From contig NZ_CP084931.1 of the NCBI RefSeq assembly GCF_023822065.1, positions 124,001 to 188,000 of the forward strand: a stretch of DNA of 64,000 bases, read 5' to 3'. The notes under the pieces are model-generated. The model was given only the letters and a program-made list of their open reading frames with translations, was not told the DNA's origin and did no database searches. The position numbers were made by a program, and so were the translations under genes. Below, piece after piece: positions 34,211 through 42,516 of this stretch (positions are counted from its first letter, which is position 1; every line of letters begins with the position of its first letter). Source of the stretch: Sphingomonas morindae. GTDB taxonomy: Bacteria; Pseudomonadota; Alphaproteobacteria; Sphingomonadales; Sphingomonadaceae.

Positions 34211-35214
34211 CGCCGCGCCTCCGCGCCGCAGCGCGCGGGCGGCAGCGGCGAGGCGGGGGGCGCGCCATCCGTCATCACCACCGGCAGGATCGCGCCCGTG
34301 CTGTCGTAGCGGATGCGATCGATCGCCACCTGGCGCGTGCCCTGGTACGGCCCCGGCCCGGGACCGCGCTGCCAGCGGTGATAGGCGATCACCCATTGGC
34401 CCGTCTTGGGGTTCATCGCGAAGGCATGGTGCCCCGGGCCCTGATGACGCGCATCGCCCGCCAGGATGCGGCCGCGATAGGTCCAGGGGCCGACGGGCGT
34501 CGGCGCGGTGGCATAATGGACGGAATAGTCCGGACCGTTCCAATGGCCGTGGCTGTAGGACAGATAATAGAGTCCGTTCCGCTCGTGCACGAAGGCGCCC
34601 TCGGTGAAGAAGGGCGGGGTCTTGACCGGGATCTCGCGCGCGATCTCGGTCATGTCGGGCTTGAGCGCGAAGATGCGGAGCGTCGCCCCCGCGCTGCCGC
34701 CCGCATAAAGATAGGGCGTGCCGCTCTTGGGATCGATGAACACCATGGGATCGATCGCCTCGAAGCCCTGGCCGCCGGTCAGCAGCGGGCGGCCGCTATC
34801 GGTGAAGGGCCCCTCGGGCCGGTCGGCGACGGCGACGCCGATGCGGCTCGGGGTCGGGTTCTGCGGGCCGATCGAGTAATAGAGATAATAGCGGCCATGC
34901 GCGGCGGTGAGGCTGGGCGCCCAGAGGCCGTGGCTGGGGGCGTGATCGTCATTCACCCAGGGAATGGCCTGCATCGTCAGCACCGGCGCGGAGCGCGTCC
35001 AGTGCCGCAGATCGGGCGAGGCATAGGCATAGATGCGCGTCGCCGCATAGCCGCCCGCCGCGTCGCCGGAATCGGTCGGATAGACATACCAGCGGCCGCA
35101 CAAAGCGACGATATCGGGATCGGCGCCGGCGAAGACCGGATTGTGCGCGACGGGCGCGGGCGCGGCGGCGACGGTGAGCGCGAGTGCGAGCGCGAAGGCG
35201 GATCGGAACGGCAT
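34207..35214 (-). CDS. GH43 glycoside hydrolase, exported
   Basis: Protein of 335 aa with a signal peptide (FRSAFALALALTVAAAPAPVA). Catalytic residues are Asp32 in GADPDIV, Asp155 in EAIDPMVF and Glu205 in FTEGAFV. SHGLWAPSLT and HQGPGHHAF are typical of alpha-L-arabinofuranosidase-like or exo-acting GH43 members. It would complement the arabinanase-like enzyme downstream. It lies 54 nt after the TonB receptor stop, in the same direction. Confidence 0.92.
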   Translation of the reverse strand: MPFRSAFALALALTVAAAPAPVAHNPVFAGADPDIVALCGRWYVYPTDSGDAAGGYAATRIYAYASPDLRHWTRSAPVLTMQAIPWVNDDHAPSHGLWAPSLTAAHGRYYLYYSIGPQNPTPSRIGVAVADRPEGPFTDSGRPLLTGGQGFEAIDPMVFIDPKSGTPYLYAGGSAGATLRIFALKPDMTEIAREIPVKTPPFFTEGAFVHERNGLYYLSYSHGHWNGPDYSVHYATAPTPVGPWTYRGRILAGDARHQGPGHHAFAMNPKTGQWVIAYHRWQRGPGPGPYQGTRQVAIDRIRYDSTGAILPVVMTDGAPPASPLPPARCGAEARR

Positions 35215-35268
35215 GGGGCCTCCCTTGCAGGCGGGCCGGCGCCGGGCGCCGGCCCAAAGGGCACAGGA

Positions 35269-38064
35269 TCAGAAGCGGAAACGCACGCCGATCGAGTAGG
35301 TGCTGTCATCGAAGCGGATATCGTGCGGGTTCAGCTCCGCATAATAGAAGCTTTCGTAGCGCGCCCGGGTGATGTTGGTGCCATCGGCGGTCAGCGTGAT
35401 GTTGCGGGTCACATCATAATTCAGGCTGAAATCGAGCCGCCCGTTCGGCCGCACGCCGTTCAGGATGATCGGCTGATCCACCGGCCGGATGTTGACCGAG
35501 GTGGTGTTGTCCCCATCATAGTATTTAGACCGGTGGGTATAGATCAGGCGGAACGAAGCGCCGTACTTTTCATACAAGAGACCGGCATTGTAATTGTACT
35601 TGGAGACGCCGAGCAGGGGGAAGCCGTAAAGCGGATCGCTGCGGCTCGTCACCTTACTGTCGGCGATGGTGTAGTTGCCGAACAGACCGAAGCCGGACAG
35701 CGGGCCGGGCAGGAAATCGAGGAAATATTGCGCGCTGACCTCCAGCCCGCGCAGCCGCGCCTTGCCGAGGTTGCGCGGGGTCTGGATCAGGTAGTGATTG
35801 GTCCCGATCACCGTATCGACGCCATTGGTGATGACGCGGTCGCTGATCGTCTTCTGATAGACGCCCGCCGAGATATAGTTGGAGCGGCCGAAATAATATT
35901 CCAGCGTCGCGTCCAGCTCGTCCGCCTTTTGCGGCTTGAGATCGGGATTGCCCTGCGAGCCGCCATTCTGGATGTTCTGATTGGTCGAGACGGCATAGTT
36001 GAGGCCAGGATTGAGCGATCCGAAATCGGGCCGCGACAAGACCTTGGCGTAGCTGGCGCGGGCCTGGAGACCCTTGGTGAGGGTAAGGCGCGCGCTGGCG
36101 TTGGGCAGCCAATTGGTGTCGCTGGTCGAGCGGCTCACCGGCACCAGCGTGGTGCCGCCATTGGTGCCGATCACCGATCCGGTGCCGGCGATGCTGCGGT
36201 CCGTCCGGGTGTAGCGGACCCCGACCAGGCCATCGAGCGCGATATCGCCGACGATGCCGATCTTGTACTTGCCCTGTACATAGCCGGCATAGGTCTGCTC
36301 CTTGGCGTAGAAGCTGCGGGCCGGATCATAGGGCTGGTCGCCGGTCGGGATGAGGAAGATCTGGCGCAGACGATCCTCCACGGCGGGATCGAGCAGCACG
36401 TCGGTGCCGGGCTGGAGCCAGGGGCTGCCGCCATAGATGCGCGGCACGCCGGGTACCGTCTGCAGGAAATTGGCGGGCAGGCCCTGGCCGTCCACCGGCG
36501 TCGCATAGGCGCCGCCGGGCGCGGCGGGATTGACGATCACCTCCTGATAGCGGCCGATGCGCCGGGCATAGCGGCCGCCGACCTGGATCTCGTCGAGCAG
36601 GCCGCCGACATCATATTTGGCATCCGCCTGGGTGGCGAAGAGCGTGCCGTTCGATTTCAGACGATCGTCGTCGAGGCCGTTGGTGAAGTAGAAGCCATCG
36701 GGCTGGGCCAGCGGATTGCCCGGCACGTTGAAGTCCACGCCATTGTCGCGGTTGGTGGTGATATCGATCTGCGGCAGGCGCTTGCCGATGTCGATGATGA
36801 ACGTCTTGCTGTAATAGGTCGACTTTTCATAGGACACGTCGACATCGGCGTGCAGGCGATCATGATCATATTTCACGCCGCCGCCGAAGATGAAATCGTT
36901 GGTGTGCTGCTGGTGCGCCTGATTGCTGGTGAAGCCCACGCCATTGTACGAGGTGTAGGAGGTGGCGTTGCAGAGATGCTCCACCGTGCCGGCCGGATCG
37001 TAGAAGCCCGCGCCGTTCACGCTATAGTCGTTGCAGTTATTGTCGGTCTGCAAATTGCCGATGCGCGAGCCGGCAAAGGCATCGTTGATGATGAAGGCGG
37101 TGGAGGAGCGGTTGCGATAGCCCGCGAACATGCCGTCCGCATAGACCTGCCAATCGGGCGAGGGCTTCCACTGGATCGAGGCGTTGATCTGCGGCCGGGA
37201 ATAGGTGCCGAACTGGTTGAGGCCGCCGGTGCCGGTGGGCAGCAGCGCGCCGGCCGCGCCGGGCGGCCCGTGATTGCCGGAGCGCAGCAGATCGTCGAAC
37301 GCCACCGGCCGATCGAACTTGGTCCGCGAATAGGAGGCGTTCACCAGCACGCCGATCTCGCCGATGCCGGTATCGAAGCGATCGGAGATGAGCAGGCTGG
37401 CCGAGGGGTAGCTCTGGTTGAGATTGGTGGAGAGCGTGTTGCGGATCGAGCCCGCGATGGTGAAGCCCTTGAAATCGAACGGGCGGTGCAGATCGAGATT
37501 GATGAGGCCGGCGACCCCGCCCTCGATCATGTTGGCGCTGTTGTTCTTGTAGACCTGCGCGCCGGCGAGCGCTTCGGCCGGAATATCCTGGAAGGAGAAG
37601 CCGCGCCCGGCGCCGGTGAACACCTCGCGGCCATTGAGCGTGCTGAGAATATCGCCCAGGCCGCGGACGAGCGGGTTCTGGATCTCGTTATTGTCGCCCA
37701 CCACGACCTGCACGCCCGGCACGCGCTGCAGCGCCGAGGCCACCGTCGGATCCGGGAATTTGCCGATATCCTGCGCGACGATGGCGTCGACGATCTGGTC
37801 CGACTTGCGCTTGATCGTCTCGGCGGCGGCGAGGCTGGCGCGGATGCCGGTGACGACGATCTCCTGGGTCGGCTGCGCGGGCGCGGCGTTGGAGGCTGCG
37901 GCCGGCTGCGCGGCGGTGGCGTTGGTGGGCGCCTGATCGCCCTCATTGGCGGTGGGCGCGGGCGCGGTGACGCTGGCCTGATCCTGTGCCTGGGCCATGC
38001 CGACGGCCGGATGCAGCAGCCCCGCCAGCGACGCGGAGCCTAGCAGCACGTTCTTGATCCTCAT
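35269..38064 (-). CDS. TonB-dependent outer membrane receptor
   Basis: Protein of 931 aa with signal peptide (RIKNVLLGSASLAGLLHPAVG, cleaved near residue 25), an Ala/Pro/Thr-rich linker, then the TonB box region EIVVTGIRASL and the plug (IVAQDIGKFPD, ALQRVPGVQV). The barrel ends in aromatic RFRF, as for outer membrane proteins. It matches the long receptors of sphingomonads and xanthomonads that import oligosaccharides. Start ATG 38064 follows AGGAGAG. It leads the operon with two GH43 genes, so arabino-oligosaccharides are the likely cargo. Confidence 0.94.
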   Translation of the reverse strand: MRIKNVLLGSASLAGLLHPAVGMAQAQDQASVTAPAPTANEGDQAPTNATAAQPAAASNAAPAQPTQEIVVTGIRASLAAAETIKRKSDQIVDAIVAQDIGKFPDPTVASALQRVPGVQVVVGDNNEIQNPLVRGLGDILSTLNGREVFTGAGRGFSFQDIPAEALAGAQVYKNNSANMIEGGVAGLINLDLHRPFDFKGFTIAGSIRNTLSTNLNQSYPSASLLISDRFDTGIGEIGVLVNASYSRTKFDRPVAFDDLLRSGNHGPPGAAGALLPTGTGGLNQFGTYSRPQINASIQWKPSPDWQVYADGMFAGYRNRSSTAFIINDAFAGSRIGNLQTDNNCNDYSVNGAGFYDPAGTVEHLCNATSYTSYNGVGFTSNQAHQQHTNDFIFGGGVKYDHDRLHADVDVSYEKSTYYSKTFIIDIGKRLPQIDITTNRDNGVDFNVPGNPLAQPDGFYFTNGLDDDRLKSNGTLFATQADAKYDVGGLLDEIQVGGRYARRIGRYQEVIVNPAAPGGAYATPVDGQGLPANFLQTVPGVPRIYGGSPWLQPGTDVLLDPAVEDRLRQIFLIPTGDQPYDPARSFYAKEQTYAGYVQGKYKIGIVGDIALDGLVGVRYTRTDRSIAGTGSVIGTNGGTTLVPVSRSTSDTNWLPNASARLTLTKGLQARASYAKVLSRPDFGSLNPGLNYAVSTNQNIQNGGSQGNPDLKPQKADELDATLEYYFGRSNYISAGVYQKTISDRVITNGVDTVIGTNHYLIQTPRNLGKARLRGLEVSAQYFLDFLPGPLSGFGLFGNYTIADSKVTSRSDPLYGFPLLGVSKYNYNAGLLYEKYGASFRLIYTHRSKYYDGDNTTSVNIRPVDQPIILNGVRPNGRLDFSLNYDVTRNITLTADGTNITRARYESFYYAELNPHDIRFDDSTYSIGVRFRF

Positions 38065-38478
38065 CTCTCTCTCCTGGCCGCCGCGTTCCGCGTGCGGGGT
38101 GTGATTTGTTGCGGACCATGTCCGAAGCCGCGGCAATTATCCGACAATTATGCGCTCGGCCAGCCAAAAAGTGAGGATGGTGAATACCGGCTTCACGCTC
38201 GCGCCAAACTGTGGCGGGTTCGCATCACGCACCGATCAGGCGAGGCGTCGGTGCGACGAACGGCCTGAACTCAGCTGCATACCGTATGGTAGCAATTTGA
38301 ACGATGGTCTAGGAGGCGCGATCGGAGCCTCATGCTCCGAGTCTGTACGGGCACAAGAGGGTGAGCCTGGCCTCGACGGTCGAGCGCACGACTCCAGACT
38401 TGCGCTCATTTATCATATAATATTAGCAAGACGCGAAGCGGCGGGCTGAAGGCCGCGAGCCGATTGAGAGGAGAGCGG
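38065..38478. promoter_or_regulatory. Divergent control region of the carbohydrate locus
   Basis: 414 nt separate the TonB receptor (minus) and the aldose epimerase (plus). CAATTAT occurs twice at 38134-38140 and 38145-38151, one helical turn apart, about 70 nt upstream of the receptor start. A TATAAT box at 38416-38421 lies 58 nt before the epimerase start, in an AT-rich patch. No gene is apparent between them. Confidence 0.45.
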
Positions 38479-39609
38479 ATGATCTGGAAACTCGCTACGG
38501 GGGCGGTCGCCGCCGCCGCCCTGGCCGCCTCGGCCTCGGCCGGCACCGTCCGCCGCGCGCCGTTCGGCCAGCTGCCCGATGGACGGGCGGTGGAGGCGAT
38601 CACGCTCAGCGACGGTGCGGGGCGCAGCGCCACCATCCTCACGCTCGGCGCGAGCGTGCAGGCGCTCTCGGTGCCCGATCGCGCCGGCCACAGCGCCGAT
38701 ATCGTGCTCGGCTATGACGATCTCGCCGGCTATCTCGCCAAGCCGAACTTCTTCGGCGCCACGGTCGGGCGGGTCGCCAACCGCATCGCCAAGGGCCGCT
38801 TCACGCTCGACGGCAAATCCTATCAGACCCCGGTCAATGACGGCCCCAACGCGCTGCATGGCGGCACCAAGGGGTTCGACAAGGTGCTGTGGACGGTGAT
38901 CGCCACCAGCGGCGGCGCGCAGCCGAGCGTGACGCTGCGCTATGTCAGCCCCGATGGCGACCAGGGCTATCCCGGCACGCTCACCGCCACCGCCACCTAC
39001 AGCCTGGGCGCGGACGGCACGTTCGACATCGTCTATCGCGCCACGACCGACCGGCCGACGCTCGTCAATCTCTCGAACCACACCTATTGGAATCTGGCGG
39101 GCGAGGGCGATCCGGCGGGCGCGATGGGGCTGCGGATGATGATCCCCGCCACCCGTTTCACCCCCACCGACGCCACCGCCATTCCCACCGGCCAGCTCCA
39201 GCCGGTGGCGGGCACGCCCTTCGATTTCCGCACCCCTACCGTGATCGGCCTGCGCGTGCGCGACGGCCGCGACACGCAGCTGCGCTACGGTCGCGGCTAT
39301 GATCACAACTGGGTCGTGTCGGCCACCAAACCGGGCGCGATGCAGCTGATGGCGCGGGTGGAAGATCCGGCTTCGGGGCGGGTGATGGAGCTATCGTCCG
39401 ATCAGCCGGGGCTGCAATTCTATTCGGGCAATTTCCTCGACGGCACCATCACCGGCAAGCGTGGCCATATCTATCGCGAGGGCGACGCGATCGTGCTGGA
39501 GCCGCAGATGTTCCCCGATACGCCCAACCAGCCGGCCTTCGGGTCGGTGCGGCTCGATCCGGGCCAGACCTATGAAAACCATATCCGCTACCGCTTCTCG
39601 GCGCGCTGA
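38479..39609 (+). CDS. galM: Aldose 1-epimerase, exported
   Basis: Protein of 376 aa with a signal peptide (MIWKLATGAVAAAALAASASAG), which places it in the periplasm. Mutarotase active-site residues are seen: Arg in GRVANRIAKGRF, His in NALHGG, His in LSNHTYWNL and the base Glu in VLEPQMFPDTPN. It interconverts alpha and beta anomers of sugars freed by the neighbouring hydrolases. Start ATG 38479 follows GAGGAGAG. The GH5-like gene follows after 22 nt. Confidence 0.93.
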   Translation: MIWKLATGAVAAAALAASASAGTVRRAPFGQLPDGRAVEAITLSDGAGRSATILTLGASVQALSVPDRAGHSADIVLGYDDLAGYLAKPNFFGATVGRVANRIAKGRFTLDGKSYQTPVNDGPNALHGGTKGFDKVLWTVIATSGGAQPSVTLRYVSPDGDQGYPGTLTATATYSLGADGTFDIVYRATTDRPTLVNLSNHTYWNLAGEGDPAGAMGLRMMIPATRFTPTDATAIPTGQLQPVAGTPFDFRTPTVIGLRVRDGRDTQLRYGRGYDHNWVVSATKPGAMQLMARVEDPASGRVMELSSDQPGLQFYSGNFLDGTITGKRGHIYREGDAIVLEPQMFPDTPNQPAFGSVRLDPGQTYENHIRYRFSAR

Positions 39610-39631
39610 GCCCGGCTCCAGGAGAGACGCC

Positions 39632-40747
39632 ATGATCCGTTCGCTTACCACGCTTCTCGCCGGCGCCCTGCTGTGCGCGAGCCCGGCGCTCGCGCGGGAT
39701 CGCTGGACCCCGGCCGAGGCCAAGAGCTGGTACGGCCGCCAGCCCTGGCTTGTCGGCGCCAACTATCTGCCGGCCACCGCGATCAACCAGCTGGAGATGT
39801 GGCAGGCCGAGAGCTTCGATCCGGCGCGCATCGATCTCGAGCTGGGCTGGGCGCAGAAGATGGGCATGAACACGATGCGCGTCTTCCTGCACGACAAGCT
39901 CTGGGCGCAGGACAGCCAGGGCTTCGCCGCGCGGATCGATCAGTTCCTCGCGATCGCCCATCGCCATGGCATCAAGCCGCTGTTCGTGCTGTTCGACAGC
40001 TGCTGGGATCCGAATTCCAAGCTCGGGCCGCAGCATCCGCCGATCCCGGGCGTGCATAATTCGGGCTGGGTCCAATCCCCCGGCCCGGCCGCGCTCGCCG
40101 ATCCGCGCCAGCGGCCGGTGCTGGAGGCCTATGTGAAGGGCGTGATCGGCCGCTTCGCCAAGGATGACCGAATCCTCGGATGGGACGTGTGGAACGAGCC
40201 CGACAATCCGGCCGAGCAATATCCCGGCCAGCCCGCCGACAAGGCCGAGATGGTGACGCGGCTCTTGCCGCAGGTCTTCGCCTGGGCGCGCAGCGCCGAT
40301 CCCAGCCAGCCGCTCACCAGCGGGGTGTGGCTGGGCACCGACTGGGCGCCGGGCACGCGCCATCGCCCGATCGAGGATGTCCAGCTCGGCCAATCCGATG
40401 TGATCAGCTTCCACGATTATGGCTGGCCCGAATCGATGGAGACGCGGATCGGGCTGCTGGAAGGCTATGGCCGGCCCGTGCTCTGCACCGAATATATGGC
40501 GCGCGGCGCCGGCTCGACCTTCGATGGCTCGCTGCCGATCGGCAAGCGCCACCATGTCGCGATGATCAACTGGGGCTTTGTCGACGGCAAGGAGCAGACC
40601 CGCCTGCCCTGGGACAGCTGGAAGCGGCCCTATACGTTGGAGGAGCCGACCGTGTGGTTCCACGATGTGCTGCACACGGACGGCACCCCCTATCGCCCGG
40701 CCGAGGTGGAGCTGATCACGCGCCTCACCCACAGCCCCACGCCTTAG
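39632..40747 (+). CDS. GH5-like exported glycoside hydrolase
   Basis: Protein of 371 aa with a signal peptide (IRSLTTLLAGALLCASPALA). A (beta/alpha)8 clan-A layout is suggested by the acid/base Glu189 in WDVWNEP and the nucleophile Glu287 in LCTEYMAR, with RVFLHD and FVLFDSCWD strands before them. The exact GH family is uncertain (GH5-like or a related xylanase group). Start ATG 39632 has AGGAGAG. It forms a two-gene unit with galM and probably trims backbone or side chains of the same plant polysaccharide. Confidence 0.86.
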   Translation: MIRSLTTLLAGALLCASPALARDRWTPAEAKSWYGRQPWLVGANYLPATAINQLEMWQAESFDPARIDLELGWAQKMGMNTMRVFLHDKLWAQDSQGFAARIDQFLAIAHRHGIKPLFVLFDSCWDPNSKLGPQHPPIPGVHNSGWVQSPGPAALADPRQRPVLEAYVKGVIGRFAKDDRILGWDVWNEPDNPAEQYPGQPADKAEMVTRLLPQVFAWARSADPSQPLTSGVWLGTDWAPGTRHRPIEDVQLGQSDVISFHDYGWPESMETRIGLLEGYGRPVLCTEYMARGAGSTFDGSLPIGKRHHVAMINWGFVDGKEQTRLPWDSWKRPYTLEEPTVWFHDVLHTDGTPYRPAEVELITRLTHSPTP

Positions 40748-40819
40748 CTCCGAAAGCCGGGCGCCGCGCCCGGGGCGGCCCTGCGCGGCGCCCCCCGGCA
40801 GCGGCGGCGCCCTGCCGGC

Positions 40820-41371
40820 TCACCAATTGCCGGGATCGTCGGGGCGATCCATATCGCCGTCGCCATCGTCGCCGTAGAAATTGTTGACGACCGTCTCCTC
40901 GGGGCGGTCGCGCAGCGCGCCGTCGCCATGGTGGCCGAACAGATCCGAGAGCCCGCTGAACAGCATCTCACCGCCGGCCACGCCCGCCGCAGTCGTGCCG
41001 GCATTGCGGAGGAAGCTGCCCAGCCCGCTATCGGCCGAGAAGAGGCCGGGCCGCTGCTGTGGCGGCGGCGGCGCGACGTCGGGAGCGGCATAAGCGGGCG
41101 CGCCGCTGCTCCGCCAGGGGCTGGCGGGGGGCAGGAAGCTGGGCGGCGGAGTTTCGCGCAGCTGCGCCTCCAGCGCCTCGATCCGCGCCTGCGCCGCATA
41201 GAGCGACTGGTCCGCGACGATCGCGTGCTGGACGAGCAGATAGGCCGCGTCCGGATTGGCGGACAAAGCCTGCCGGATCAGGGCATCGGCCTCGGCATCC
41301 TTGCGGACGCCCCGGGTGGCGTTAAGATCATCGAGATAGCGGGCCAGCAGCGCGCGTTCGTCGGGTGTCAT
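40820..41371 (-). CDS. DUF2076 family protein
   Basis: Protein of 183 aa. Family signature at the N-terminus: MTPDERALLARYLDDL, then DAEADALIRQALSANPDAAYLLVQ and a coiled coil through residue 72. The middle is Pro-rich (PPPSFLPPASPW), followed by a Gly-rich AGVAGGEMLFSGLSDLF segment and an acidic tail with NNFYGDDGD. Start ATG 41371 follows GGAGGAG. The function is unknown; relatives are periplasmic ligand-binding-like or envelope proteins, but no signal peptide is seen here. Confidence 0.87.
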   Translation of the reverse strand: MTPDERALLARYLDDLNATRGVRKDAEADALIRQALSANPDAAYLLVQHAIVADQSLYAAQARIEALEAQLRETPPPSFLPPASPWRSSGAPAYAAPDVAPPPPQQRPGLFSADSGLGSFLRNAGTTAAGVAGGEMLFSGLSDLFGHHGDGALRDRPEETVVNNFYGDDGDGDMDRPDDPGNW

Positions 41372-41457
41372 CGCAATCTCCTCCGAAGGACGATGGACAA
41401 GCATGCCGGAAACGCTTTCTAGGCGGCTTCGGGTGAACCGCATCTGACGGCGCGCGC

Positions 41458-42408
41458 CTACCAGCGATAGTCCATCGCCACGTCGCAGCGCGCGTAGCGG
41501 CTGCCGTACCGCTCCATAATCTCCTCGGAATGGACGAAGCCGTGCTTCTCGTAGAGGTGGATGGCGGCCGCGCAGCTGCGGTTGGTCAGCAGATAGAGCC
41601 GCGTCATGCCGATCGCGCGGGCGCGCTCCAGCGTCGCGGCGAGCAGGAATTCGCCCGCCTTGCGCCCGCGCGCCGCCGCGCTGACGCCCATCTTGGTAAG
41701 CTCGAACACGCCGTCCTCGATCTTCATCAGCGCACAGGTGCCGATCACCCCGAGATCGGGCGTCGCCACGAACAAGATGTCGCCGCCGCGCGCGATGATC
41801 AGCTCCTCGGGGCGGGTGAGGATTTGGATGTCATTCTCCTCGAGCCGGAACATCGCCTCCACCCATTCCGCGCTGATGCGATAAAAATCGGCCGCGCGGT
41901 CCGGGGACCAGGGCAGTACGCTGAAGGCGGGCGGCCGCGCCGCGACCCGCGCTTCGAGCGACCGCGCGTCGAGCGCCGCCTCGAGCTGCGCCACCTGGGT
42001 GAGGAAATCGCCGGAAAGCGGCGCGCACAATTCCTGCACCGCCGCATCGACACGCGGCCAGATCAGCGGCTTGGCGCGCGCCATCAGCCCCGTTCCGGCC
42101 GGGGTGAGGCGGATCGTCTTGTGGCGGAGATCGGCCTCATCGCGCGTCGTTTCGAGCAGCCCCGCGTCGATCAGCCCCGTCAGCGTGCGCGTCACGACCG
42201 GCTGGGAAACGCCGAGCAGCTCCGCCGCGCGGCCGACGCTGATCGGGCCATAGCGATCCACCGCCGCAAGCATCGGGAATTGGGCGGGCTGGATCGGAAA
42301 GCCGGCGGCGCGGATGATGCGCGCGGCATCGCCCTGCAGCCGCTCGGCCAGACGCTTGAGCCGGCTGCCCAGAAAGGTCGCGCCGAGATCCGCCAATATG
42401 TCAGCCAT
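41458..42408 (-). CDS. MarR-GNAT fusion regulator
   Basis: Protein of 316 aa. Residues 1-140 are a MarR winged-helix repressor (SVGRAAELLGVSQPVVTRTLTGLIDAGLLETTRDEADLRHK). Residues 160-316 are a GNAT acetyltransferase fold with the acetyl-CoA motif AARGRKAGEFLLAATLERAR and the C-terminal LYEKHGFVHSEE. Such fusions are known in proteobacteria; the acetyl substrate is usually not established. A 26-bp dyad lies 22 nt upstream of its start, so autoregulation is likely. Confidence 0.92.
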   Translation of the reverse strand: MADILADLGATFLGSRLKRLAERLQGDAARIIRAAGFPIQPAQFPMLAAVDRYGPISVGRAAELLGVSQPVVTRTLTGLIDAGLLETTRDEADLRHKTIRLTPAGTGLMARAKPLIWPRVDAAVQELCAPLSGDFLTQVAQLEAALDARSLEARVAARPPAFSVLPWSPDRAADFYRISAEWVEAMFRLEENDIQILTRPEELIIARGGDILFVATPDLGVIGTCALMKIEDGVFELTKMGVSAAARGRKAGEFLLAATLERARAIGMTRLYLLTNRSCAAAIHLYEKHGFVHSEEIMERYGSRYARCDVAMDYRW

Positions 42409-42429
42409 CGCCCAGCCTCCTGCCTGATC

Positions 42430-42455
42430 TATAGCAGGGTATATAGCGTGCTATA
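42430..42455. promoter_or_regulatory. 26-bp dyad upstream of the MarR-GNAT gene
   Basis: TATAGCA-N12-TGCTATA with a TATATA centre, symmetric about position 42442.5. It begins 22 nt upstream of the regulator ATG, where a MarR dimer would block transcription. It also faces the end of the amidase gene. The match to a MarR site is by symmetry and position only. Confidence 0.55.
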
Positions 42456-42516
42456 ACAGAGCGACGCAAGCGTCCCGAACCGTCCGGCCGCCTTGGATCC
42501 GAGACCGTCGCGCGGC

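Noticed and set aside
34378-38043. Plus-strand open frame of 1221 codons opposite the TonB receptor
   Set aside because: Though very long, it is the antisense of conserved receptor codons and shows repetitive Gly/Ile/Arg/Ala composition with no signal, domain or Shine-Dalgarno.
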